Source: Megalopta genalis (lineage: Eukaryota; Arthropoda; Insecta; Hymenoptera; Halictidae). Taken from it: DNA of 64,000 bases. The stretch is from positions 11,302,001 to 11,366,000 of the forward strand of contig NC_135016.1 in the NCBI RefSeq assembly GCF_051020955.1. Direction: 5' to 3'. Within the stretch, counting starts at the first letter, position 1; each line of letters opens with the position of its first letter. The notes beneath the pieces are model-generated. The model saw only the letters and a list, made by a program, of their open reading frames with translations, was not told the origin of the DNA and made no database searches. Of this stretch, positions 1 through 9,502 are shown piece by piece. The translations under genes and the position numbers were made by a program.

Positions 1-200
1 GCAATTCGCGAATGCATCCGGCTATATACGCGGAGGATTTATGATTCACCGTGCAATGCATTTCGTTTCATTCACGAATCGATCGGACACTACTTCTACC
101 GTAGCTGATATACGTATGCCGCGACTTAGATGATCGACCGCGAGTGCTGTTCGCTGCCGAGAAATATTCGATCGTACACGCGTTGTTCATCAGAGATATA
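1..200. other. Unassigned sequence left of the first transposon
   Basis: Nothing was recognised; probably part of UNC93-like intron 3. The TA at 199-200 is the target duplication of the neighbouring element. Confidence 0.5.
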
Positions 201-254
201 CAGGGTTCCCCGGAAAGAATCATCCGATTTCAAAAATTTATATTTTAAAAAATT

Positions 255-597
255 GTTGCGTCCAGAGACAAGGGCCATAAAAAGGTCCCACCATTGGGGA
301 AACCCTCTCAGGCCCCAACAAGGGTCAAGGCAGACACCCCCCTCCAAGGGGTGATTCGTGCCTTGACCAATAATAAACAATCTACCTCCATCCACGGGTG
401 CTCTTCCACGACTTTCCAGCGTTGGAAGAGCATTCTTCCACCAGCGCTCGCAGAGAGTACAACACAAAAAATAAAGTTCTCTAAGACTACTAGAGACCCT
501 TCCACGTCATTAATTTGCCGTAGGAAGCGCGAATCGAGCGTACAATAGTTCGGTCGCGCATGTACGTTAGGCGACTAACCGAACGTACGGACAAAAC
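255..597. mobile_element. 343-bp insertion inside the left inverted repeat of the 201-1106 element
   Basis: The left inverted repeat follows the right one up to base 254 and resumes after 597. The insertion is flanked by AAAAATT on both sides (248-254 and 598-604), a 7-bp target duplication. Its ends are GTTGCGTCC and, inverted, GTTTTGTCC (7 of 9 matches). A short hairpin (GTTCGG ... CCGAAC) lies near its right end. No coding content is recognised and the superfamily is unassigned. Confidence 0.65.
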
Positions 598-662
598 AAA
601 AATTACACACAGAAAATTATAATTCGAACACGAATATAACGGGAAAATGTGTGAGTTTTTGT

Positions 663-1010
663 TTACAAGTGTTCAATACGACTTCCTTTCGTTACACGTA
701 TGATATCATTGCGATATGGAAGTTCTTGCCAAACACGGTGTAATGTATCTCTGGTAATTGTTTGTACAGCATCACAAATGCGTTTTTTCAGTTCATTTAC
801 ACTTGTAGGTAAAGGTGGTACAAAGACAAGATCCTTCACAAATCCCCAAAGGAAGAAGTCGCATGGGGTTAGGTCGGGTGATCTCGGAGGCCAACTGTGT
901 AGAACCATATTATCGGATGAACTGCGACCAATCCGACGGTTTGGTAGTTCCGTGTTAAGAAAATTCCGAACCTCCAAGTGCCAATGGGGTAAAAAGTAAA
1001 ACTCGCACAT
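663..1010 (-). pseudogene. Transposase C-terminal remnant (Tc1/mariner type)
   Basis: A 115-residue frame ending in TAA at 663-665. After an odd start made of inverted-repeat sequence it reads PHWHLEVRNFLNTELPNR, then SWPPRSPDLTPCDFFLWGF, a hallmark of the region around the last catalytic acidic residue in these transposases, then a C-terminal tail ending RIEHL. The N-terminal DNA-binding domain and the first catalytic Asp are missing. The junction near residue 8 is where the inverted repeat is fused to the C-terminal part, so this is an internal deletion and cannot make an active enzyme. Confidence 0.8.
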
Positions 1011-1135
1011 TTCCCCGTTATATTCGTGTTTGAATTATAATTTTCTGTGTGTAATTTTTTAAAATATAAATTTTTGAAATCGGATGATTCTTTCCGGGGA
1101 ACCCTGTATTTGTTTTCAGTTCTTCCTCGGTTTAA

Positions 1136-1931
1136 CACGTTGAATGCCACACCGGTTTTACAGAAATTGTCCGTGGCGCCACGATGAATATTCTTTTATG
1201 TGATACATATAATGTTGAAATATATTATCTGCAATAGATAAGTCACAGTGTATAACCATGTTTGACATGTTAATTGCGACAGGGGCCACTGTTTGAATCG
1301 ACGATGGTAATAATACAAAATTTTAGATATTGACATTTGTTTGAAATTATATATATTTCTATCAATTTGGGCGCGCCGATCACCGGTGACCCCCATGGCG
1401 TCACCGCCAGGTTAACACGTTCCGTGCCACGTGTACCATCGATGGTACACGCTTGCATGTTTACTTAGTGAACTGAACAAATTGTTTACAAGAAATTTAG
1501 AACCGAAGAATCAATTTCCACCGCAAGAATGGGCGTTGATAAGTTTTTGTTACGTTGTTATGTGTACGAGAATTAATAATTGCACGTAATACATCAAGTT
1601 TTAGTAAAATATCAAAGTGTGAAGATTCGAGTAAAAAAAGCTCGGCACGGAACGTGTTAACACTTCCACGACCGCGCTAGAAACCTCAAAAATTTGCATA
1701 AAATTAAAATATTTCATTCGATTAAACAAACATTATGAAGCAAACTTATATGGCATCGATTACTTCTTCAGCATTCGTACCTCTTGCAAATCTTAATAAA
1801 ATGAAGCAGTCGTTTTTAATTTTTCATTAATGATCCATTCGGTCGTTAACCGACTGAATTTAAAACGGGGAGATCTCCTTATTGGGTTGGCTAAGTGTTA
1901 AGTGTCGGTCACCCCCGTGGCATTCAACGTG
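1136..1931. mobile_element. TTAA-flanked non-autonomous element (piggyBac-like), outer
   Basis: The ends CACGTTGAATGCCAC and its exact inverse are flanked by TTAA (1132-1135, 1932-1935). TTAA target use is diagnostic of piggyBac-like (or Kolobok-like) transposition. No transposase frame is visible. It contains the 241-bp element at 1416-1656, so about 551 bp is its own sequence. Confidence 0.7.
1416..1656 (+). mobile_element. 241-bp TTAA-flanked MITE, copy 1 (nested)
   Basis: Ends CACGTTCCGTGCC and its inverse, flanked by TTAA (1412-1415, 1657-1660). A perfect 22-bp palindrome centred on ATCGAT lies directly inside one end (1430-1451) only. No ORF. A copy of the same length, with no difference found by eye, lies at 32933-33173. 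Confidence 0.85.
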
Positions 1932-2092
1932 TTAATGAAGATGCGGTGGCTGTTCCCAGGTGGAATGAAAATAAAAGAGCGCAGTCGGTCGTGTTAATTG
2001 AATTCGTCTCGTGGCGAGGCATGAAAGAATTAATTTGCCGGTGATCATTTTTTCTGACGGAGACGGTATTACGTAAGCCGCCGATAATCTGT

Positions 2093-2105
2093 GGATTTTA
2101 TGCAT
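2093..2105 (-). other. Dispersed motif copy, exact ATGCATAAAATCC
   Basis: Exact 13-mer on the minus strand, followed by ACAG. Not inside a recognised element. Confidence 0.7.
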
Positions 2106-3200
2106 CCGTGACTGAAACGTGCGAATGAAGTACAATATACAATAAAAAAATCTAAGAGTTTATGAAGACCGTTGTTTCAATCATTTTTCAATCTTCTCTC
2201 TAACTTCTTCTTCTTATAATTGGCGCACGTGATTTTGATTTTGCACAATAATTTATCTAGCCGTCTTAGATTCACACCGCGAACGTTCAATATTTATTAT
2301 TTTATTAGAAACAATTGGCTATGATCGAGTGATAAATTATGTTGTAACAGAATGGTCACGAACATATAAATTTATAACAAATATTGTATAAATAACATGG
2401 CCGAATATGATGTTTATACAAATAAATAAATATGTATCAATAATGTAACAACTTCCACAAATTGGTTTTAGCTAACTATTGTTACAGTTTCGCGTTTATA
2501 GAACGGTTTCATTGTATGATGCACCGAGTGCAACCATAAAATAATAATAAACCTACATCGAGAATCAATGCGGAGATCATACAAATTGATTAGAAAGAAT
2601 GGGATTAATTACTGGTTAATATTACGCGGCAATTAAACACGAGAGAGAGAATGTGTAAGCTCGCACAGTGCGATCAAATCTGCATAATCTGTTCGATAAA
2701 CAAGATGAGCGAATGTATTTTGGGATTTTGGTGTTTACAAAATCCACAGAATTAATTTGATTTGATTCGATATCAGCTGATGTAAGTATCCAATGAATCC
2801 CGCATAATATAACGTAACGTCTCTACTTTTACCACTTAAATGCCTGTGTATCGTATTCATCCACGAGTTTCGGTCCACTTGAATTCCATACGTCGCGTGT
2901 ATCGGTTTCCAATATTTCTTTGATGAGGCTGATTTTCATAACGCGGATTTCGAAGGGAATCGAATATCGGGCGACACATGCGTCGTAATCGTATTCTTCG
3001 AACGATTTACGCGCAAGCTCTTACCGATCGCGGAGAGAGAGAGCCCACGAGATTTCATATTCCATGCGTTTACGTGGATTTTTTTTGTCGATTTTTCCCA
3101 CGTCTCGATTGCCCTCAGCCTTGGATTAAACGCTTCGAGGTGTTGAACTGCCGAATCTCACTGATCAATATTGACGTCGGTGGGAGAAAATTATAGTGAT

Positions 3201-3212
3201 CGCGTAAAATCT
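3201..3212 (+). other. Dispersed motif copy, CGCGTAAAATCT
   Basis: Weaker core, but followed by GTATTCTAGA, resembling the ACGGTCTAGA tail of the 50490 copy. Confidence 0.4.
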
Positions 3213-3395
3213 GTATTCTAGATTCCACACCGAAGCGCTTTCTCCCGCTGGATAATCGGAAAATTTGTTTTCCTCGAACGAAATAACTTGATCAGTTCGG
3301 ATGTTTTACTTGCTTTCGATAATACGATGTTCACAGATATTGTTTGAATTCAAGAGGCAAATGTTATGATAAATGGAACATTCTTCTGATGCTTG

Positions 3396-4199
3396 CAACT
3401 TCGAAAACATCGACGATAATATGTATTTCTATCATATTTTTATCAAATTTTTATAGTATTCATCTTTCTCAAGTGAAATTCCCCATTTTTAAAAATTGAA
3501 ATCACTCATTTGCAATTACTCGTAGTAAAATTCATATTAAATTTAAATATTATAAATTTTATTGTATAATAACATCGACGACGATATATATTTCTATCAT
3601 ATTTTTATCAACTTTTTATAGTATTCGTCTTTCTCGAGTGAAATTCCCCATTTTAAAAATTAAATTCCCTCATTTGCAATTACTCGTAGTAAAATTCATA
3701 TTAAATTTAAATATTATAAATTTTATTGTATAATAACATCGACGACGATATATATTTCTATCATATTTTTATCAAATTTTTATAGTATTCGTCTTTCTCG
3801 AGTGAAATTCCCCATTTTAAAAATTAAACTCACTCATTTGCAATTACTCGCAGTAAAATTCAAATCAAATTTAAATATTATAAATGTTATTGTATTATTA
3901 TTATTACTGCGAGTAATTGCAAATAAGTGAATTTAATTTTAAAAATGGGGAATTTCACTCGAGAAAGACGAATACTATAAAAATTTGATAAAAATATGAT
4001 AGAAATATATATCGTCGTCGATGTTATTATACAATAACATTTATAATATTTAAATTTAATATGAATTTTACTACGAGTAATTGCAAATGAGTGATTACAA
4101 TTTTTAAAATGGGAAATTTCACTCGAGAAAGACGAATACTATAAAAATTTGATAAAAATATGATAGAAATATATATCGTCGTCGACGTTTTCGAAGTAT
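3396..4199. repeat. 800-bp fold-back array of about 165-bp units (three direct, two inverted)
   Basis: Units start with AACATCGACG at 3406, 3571 and 3735, about 165 bp apart. From about 3905 the same sequence runs backwards for two units to 4199. The outer ends mirror each other (ACTTCGAAAAC at 3399 and GTTTTCGAAGT at 4188). The outermost left and right units share variants that the inner ones lack, for example in the stretch before CACTCATTTGC. Transcribed, it would fold into a hairpin several hundred bases long. No coding content. Confidence 0.85.
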
Positions 4200-4747
4200 G
4201 AAGAAGAAGAACATATAAATTTATAGTAACTTCATAAATAGAATAAAAGGCTGCCAATTTGATTGCAATGGGATTAATTCAATTTGCGCAAAAGGATGCA
4301 TTAAATCTGCAAGAGGGTTAATTGGATTTGGGAACGGATGAACGCGGTCTACAGCAACATTAATTTTGCGTGTAACACGGAGAATATGATCCGGAGAAAG
4401 ATTAATTTTCAGCGCGGAAAGGTGACTATAGAGGAGTAGAATCGCGATTGGTTGCACTGTGCGCCGGTTGTGCCTCGTGTACCAGTCCACCCCGTATAAT
4501 GCTGTGAATCCATAAAATCAGCAGTCTAGTGCCTCACTCCGCGCAATGGCTATAAATCGTAACAGTTTCGTAATTTACGAGCGCGAGTTAATACCTCTCT
4601 GGCTAACTTCGGCGACAACAATGGTTAGTTAAGCTGCAACTACCGTCATTTTATTAAGCCGGCGGAAGGAGGGGCGGTGGGGTGGCGGTGGCGGTGGTGG
4701 TGGTGGTCGCGCCGAATTGTTCAGTTTATTGTCTAATGATCGGTTAC
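4200..4747. other. Intron 3 flank of UNC93-like exon 3
   Basis: Unremarkable apart from a G-rich (GGT/GGC)n tract at about 4670-4710 and a weak motif copy at 4509-4520. It begins with the exon 3 donor. Confidence 0.6.
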
Positions 4748-4973
4748 CTGGAGAGAGTATCGACGCCGAACGCGACAATTAAGGAGGCGACTATCATGCA
4801 GCACAAATAAATGCCGGAAATCAGGTGGATCCTTTCTTCGGGTGGCCGTTCCAGTTTCGGACTTTCAGCATCGCCGGAAGTAGCCCCGCAGAAGTTGGCG
4901 CCGCATGCTTCCGCTACCACTGTGCTGTTCAGCGTAATGTTTGTTGGCACTGTGTCGATCCCGTATGAAAGTA
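4748..4973 (-). CDS. UNC93-like: UNC93-like coding exon 3
   Basis: The 226-bp exon is entered after TCAATAG, which completes a GTA (Val) codon with the single base left from exon 2. It leaves at CCAG followed by GTAACC with two bases over. It encodes a hydrophilic loop with two N-glycosylation sequons (N196-I-T and N200-S-T), cysteines 208 and 213 in CGANFCG, the motif LERPPEERIHLISGIYL, and a membrane segment at about 236-254. The loop between membrane segments with paired cysteines is typical of animal UNC93 proteins. The next exon is not in the window. Confidence 0.92.
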
Positions 4974-7900
4974 CTATTGACAGAAACATTATTTACAGAT
5001 TATTAAACATTTAGTATAAATCGCCAGTTAATTGTTAAGTGCTAGACGATAAAAATCGTAAAATTCTAATAATCTTGCTGTCATTGAGATGTAAATTGTG
5101 GACTTCACGTGGCAAAACTTAATATACACGAAGTATCAAAATTTAATCCTATTAGAAAAATTAGAAACATTGCTATCTTCTTCTTAATTTATCACCGTTA
5201 TTATATATAAAATATAATATAAAATATTAAATAATATATAATATAATATAAAATATTAAATAATATATAAAATAAATATATATAATATAATATATATATA
5301 ATATAAAATAAAATATATATAAAAATTAGTGAAAGCGTCGTAGAGAAATTTAAGATCATTGGCACCTTTGGCACCTTCTTCTGAATTTATTAGAATTAAT
5401 AAAGGACAGAACAAATATTTTTATTTAATTATGCTTTCTTACAACTGCGTTGGAGAATTTTTATCTCGCATAACGATCCGCGGTTAATGAATATATCTAT
5501 TTTTTTCAGGCGTGGTTTCTAATGAAAGTCGTTCAATATCTCGATGAATGCAATGAAATGGTAGTGCAGGATAAATGCATAAAATCACCAGTTCATGGGT
5601 GCAAGTGACGTGTTCCTGATGTCGAGAGAAACTAGTTTGAATTTCAAATCAGTTGAAAAATCCCGCGTGAAGTCACCATAAAATTGAGGTATAGTTAACA
5701 CCCGATTGCGAGCGCTATACATACATAGAAAGCAAATTTGATTTTTTGGTTGAACAGTGTGAACACGTTTTTCTATAAAGCTGTCAATTTGTATAATGTT
5801 TCATAATTCTGTCGTCTAATTAAAAAGCAATCATTGTGGACGTAACGAAAATGGTAGAAAACACAGTATTAATTCTCAGATGGATCTACATTCCTGAATA
5901 AACTTCAACTTTTCAAAGCACGAAAACAACTCTCCAAGGTATCAACACAACTTTCCATATCCCAAATGCATTTGAGATGCAATCTTCTCCAGTCTTTTTC
6001 ATCATTGCGCAACAAAGTGGTCTTTCTATCGTTTGGCAAAAATTCAAGTAATTGTGGGCAATCTTAAACAAAATACCGTCGAGAACGAATATTACATGAC
6101 AGAAGAACTACCTTATTACACAATTACTATGATACTCTTTCCCAATTTTGCTGTTACTTGTAGCGATAAAAAAGATGAAAAACTTATGTTTTTTAACTTT
6201 TTTACCAGAACCTATAACGAAAATTTAAGCAATGTGTTTTATAGACTTCTGCAACTTTTAAATGGATGCTGAAAGTCTCGTCAAAATCGGTTAATGTAGA
6301 ATCGAGTTGCAAATACTGATTTAAAAAACGGCAGATTTTTGATTGATATTCGTCGAAAGTGTAAAAAAACTGGGACAAAACTGCGATTTTCACGACCTTT
6401 GATTGTTTGTAATTCATATCAACCTCAACCGTCAGGATCTACAAAATGTATTTTTTAAATATTCGTTATCAACTCAGATGACACGAGAGTTTCTTATTTT
6501 TTTGTTATTCCAAATAATAACAAAATTGAGAAAAGCATTTTAATCATTCTCTAGCAGACTAAGCTCCTTATCATTTCAAAACAATTCGTTTGGTCCAGTT
6601 TCAAAAAAGTTAACGTTAACTTTAAAAAAATATATATGTACAATTTATCCCCGATTGCATTTCCTTCGAAATGCCCGAATATTTCAGTCAGGCAACTTCG
6701 ACTAAATCGCAGCGCTTGAATGAATAGCTTATTAGTATCGGATCTTCGGAAGCGATGTTTGCCACAAGGTTGTAATTTATAGTTCCGGTTTTGTTCCCGG
6801 TAGTGCTCGGTGCTCTCCTTAACATCTTGCCAGCGATATCTCCGAATTGCATTGCGGCGGCGCTGGGCGGTGGAAGTTTTATCAGAGTGAAAGTGAGTCG
6901 TCAGTAACCAGAGCAAAGTCAGTTTAATTACTCTCCGCCGGTAAACCGCCGGTTTCATTACGGTAAAGTGACTTATGCCACTTTCAAAATAAACGGCTCA
7001 TATATTATTCACGTTTACCATTATTTCTGTCTTTTACAGATAATCTAGTTCAATGAGGAAAAATATCTTTGATGTCACGGAAAATTATCGTCTACGGATG
7101 AATTAACATATCGCTACAAATTGCTATATTATTTTTCGAAATAATTTTTATATCATTAAATTTATCTATATTCAACACGTCGTTTGCAGTTAAAACGTTG
7201 CATTACCAAACAGACTGAATCATAGGAAGAATAAAAGGAGTAAAAGCATAAAAGAAATATAAGAATAAAATAAATAAAATATTATTTTAATGTCAAAGAG
7301 GAATTAGTGATATCCATTTCTAATAGACGAAGCAAAATCAATACATTTTTCACGGTATTGTTAAGTCAAAATTTTACGATAATCACTGAAAGATTTCCTT
7401 GGATTTTCGTTTGTTGTTGGAAGCGTTTAAGCATGCTTTGAAATTGTCCTTTGTGCCAAGAAGTGATTTATTTTCCACGATCGATTAGCATTCAATTAAT
7501 AGGACAAGTTTTTTTTTACAGTGAAACTAGTTTCACAGTTAGTTAGTCACGTTTGTGGGTGTGCTTCCGCTATGCGTCATTATTATGCAGTTTATGCATA
7601 GCTTTGTATCAGTGCAATGATAATCATCGACGCTTCGTTACTCTCCTCGGATAAAAAATTTAACGAACATATATGCGAAAATAACAGTAAATAAGGCGAT
7701 GCAGAAGGCGTGTCTCGATCTGATTTCAAATATGTGTAATGGAACCATAAGTCATGGAACAAAAAATAAATCAGAGTCACACGATGATACGTATCATGCG
7801 AGTAGTAATAGTGTGAATTGGAATGGAGGCAGTACGATTTAAATCGCAGGTATCGTTTAATTGCTGCTTTACTGTGACTCTAAATGCTTTAGAAAAATAC

Positions 7901-9465
7901 GATTTATTGACGTAAGCATGCACATAGTACTATGCATAGTGGAATAACTGTGCACAGGTATGGCTAATAAATCTGATTTGTGTTCTAATTGAAACTTTTG
8001 CGAAGTCTGGTGAAACTTTGTTTCAGGCCACAGTTGGGCATTATTCGGATTGTTTCGAATAAATATCAATCTGAGACAACTATCCGAATGAATTCCTTTT
8101 AGTCGAATATTTTACTCAAATAATTACTTACTCGAATAATTAGAAAAGGTAATATGGAGAAAATGAATTGATAAGCTGTGAAAAAACACTTCATATTCTA
8201 TCATTTTTACTCAAATTAATCATTTCAATACCTGCAAGAATAATGTGTTATTCAAATAAAATCTTTTTCGAATAAAATTATATCCACATAAAATTAATAA
8301 ATAAATAAAAATAAATAATAAAAAAACTCTGCTTCGGTCTCTTCAAACTGAAAATAAATTTAGAAATGTCCGAGAAGTGGTCTATTAAAGTGTCTCGCTC
8401 TCTTCGAACATTGTTCAAACATTTATAAACGTTTACAATGTAACAAAAGAAAATACTGTCGTACTTGGGAAGGCATACGGAATCATTCCACGTAAGAATC
8501 ATTCGTCTAGCTTTACGGATACCAGCAAGAAAAAGCTTCTCGAGTCTCGAAGATCTGATTGCTTCAAAATCGCGAGTCTCCTAGTTACTGAAATGCAAAA
8601 ACGAAACGCTAAAACATTGGTTGCACGTACCTGCCGATGATATAAGGTTGCCCCAGACCTGAGCCATCTGGTAAAACATGAAGAACACCCCGAAGAACCT
8701 CGTGACGAGTACGTCCGCGGCCACGTCGGACAAGGTTGCGTAAGCCTCGGCTGCGACCATCAAGTAAGTGCACTTCGCGCACCAAAGTGGTCCTGCGCCA
8801 ATGCCGACCAGCAAGCCAGCCGGTATCATAGTGTAGAATTTTGGGTAAAACTGAGCGGCCATAAAAGGCACGTAAGTCAGGATGGACAAGGATATCGTCC
8901 ATTTACAACCCAGCCAGCTGCAACGAGTGAACGCGAGATAAGATTGCTTTTACGGTCCGAGTAACCAGGAACTTTGCTCGCTTGGCAAACTTGCCTGCAG
9001 AAAAGTTTCCTTTTTTTCCTACTTTCTCCACCAGTCTCTCTTAATTTCTCTCTTTCTCTCACACACTGTCTCTCTCTCTCGCTGTCTACTAATTTTTTTC
9101 ATCTCACTCTTTTTCTCTTGATCTCACTCCTTTTCTGTTGACCTCGCTCTTTTTCTCTTGATGAAACTTCTTTACCCTTGATCTGACTCGTTCTCCCTTC
9201 ATTCCTTTCTCTCTCTCTCTCTCTCTTTCGCTCTCTTTCTTTCTCTCTCTCAATCATACATTTTCTCTCTCTCTCTGTTCATTTCTTTATCTTTCTCTCT
9301 TGATCTCACTCCTTTTCTCTTGGTCTCACTCTTTCTTTCTCAATCTCACTCTTCCTCTTTTCATTTCTTCCTCTTTCTCTCTTGATTTCATTTTTTTTTC
9401 GTTAACTTCTCTCTCTCTCAATCTCTCTCTCTCTCTCTCTCTCTTAATCTCACTTTCTTTCTTAA

Positions 9466-9502
<37 letters not shown>

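Larger units (their letters stand above)
201..1106 (-). mobile_element. Tc1/mariner-type deletion derivative with about 100-bp inverted repeats
   Basis: Both ends begin CAGGGTTCCCCGGAAAGAAT and are flanked by TA (199-200, 1107-1108), the target signature of the IS630-Tc1-mariner superfamily. The inverted repeats match for about 100 bp, ending near ATGTG(T/C)GAG. The left one is split by a 343-bp insertion (255-597); removing it and one target copy leaves about 556 bp. The remaining body is the C-terminal part of a transposase. Confidence 0.85.
1936..3395. other. Probable UNC93-like intron 3 sequence, no gene seen
   Basis: AT-rich DNA with motif copies at 2093-2105 and 3201-3212. Nothing else was recognised. 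Confidence 0.5.
4974..8630 (-). other. Intron 2 of the UNC93-like gene
   Basis: Bounded by GTACGT (8630) and TCAATAG (4974). It holds an AT microsatellite (5190-5330), one ATGCATAAAATC motif (5575) and a truncated MITE (6954-6999). No coding potential was recognised in the rest. Confidence 0.85.

Noticed and set aside
1882..1898. TTGGGTTGGCTAAGT as a mariner end
   Set aside because: Only the first part of the mariner repeat matches; it lies within the outer TTAA element and has no body.
4221..4490. Minus-strand frame as UNC93-like exon 4
   Set aside because: The sequence lacks UNC93 motifs and membrane segments expected after exon 3.
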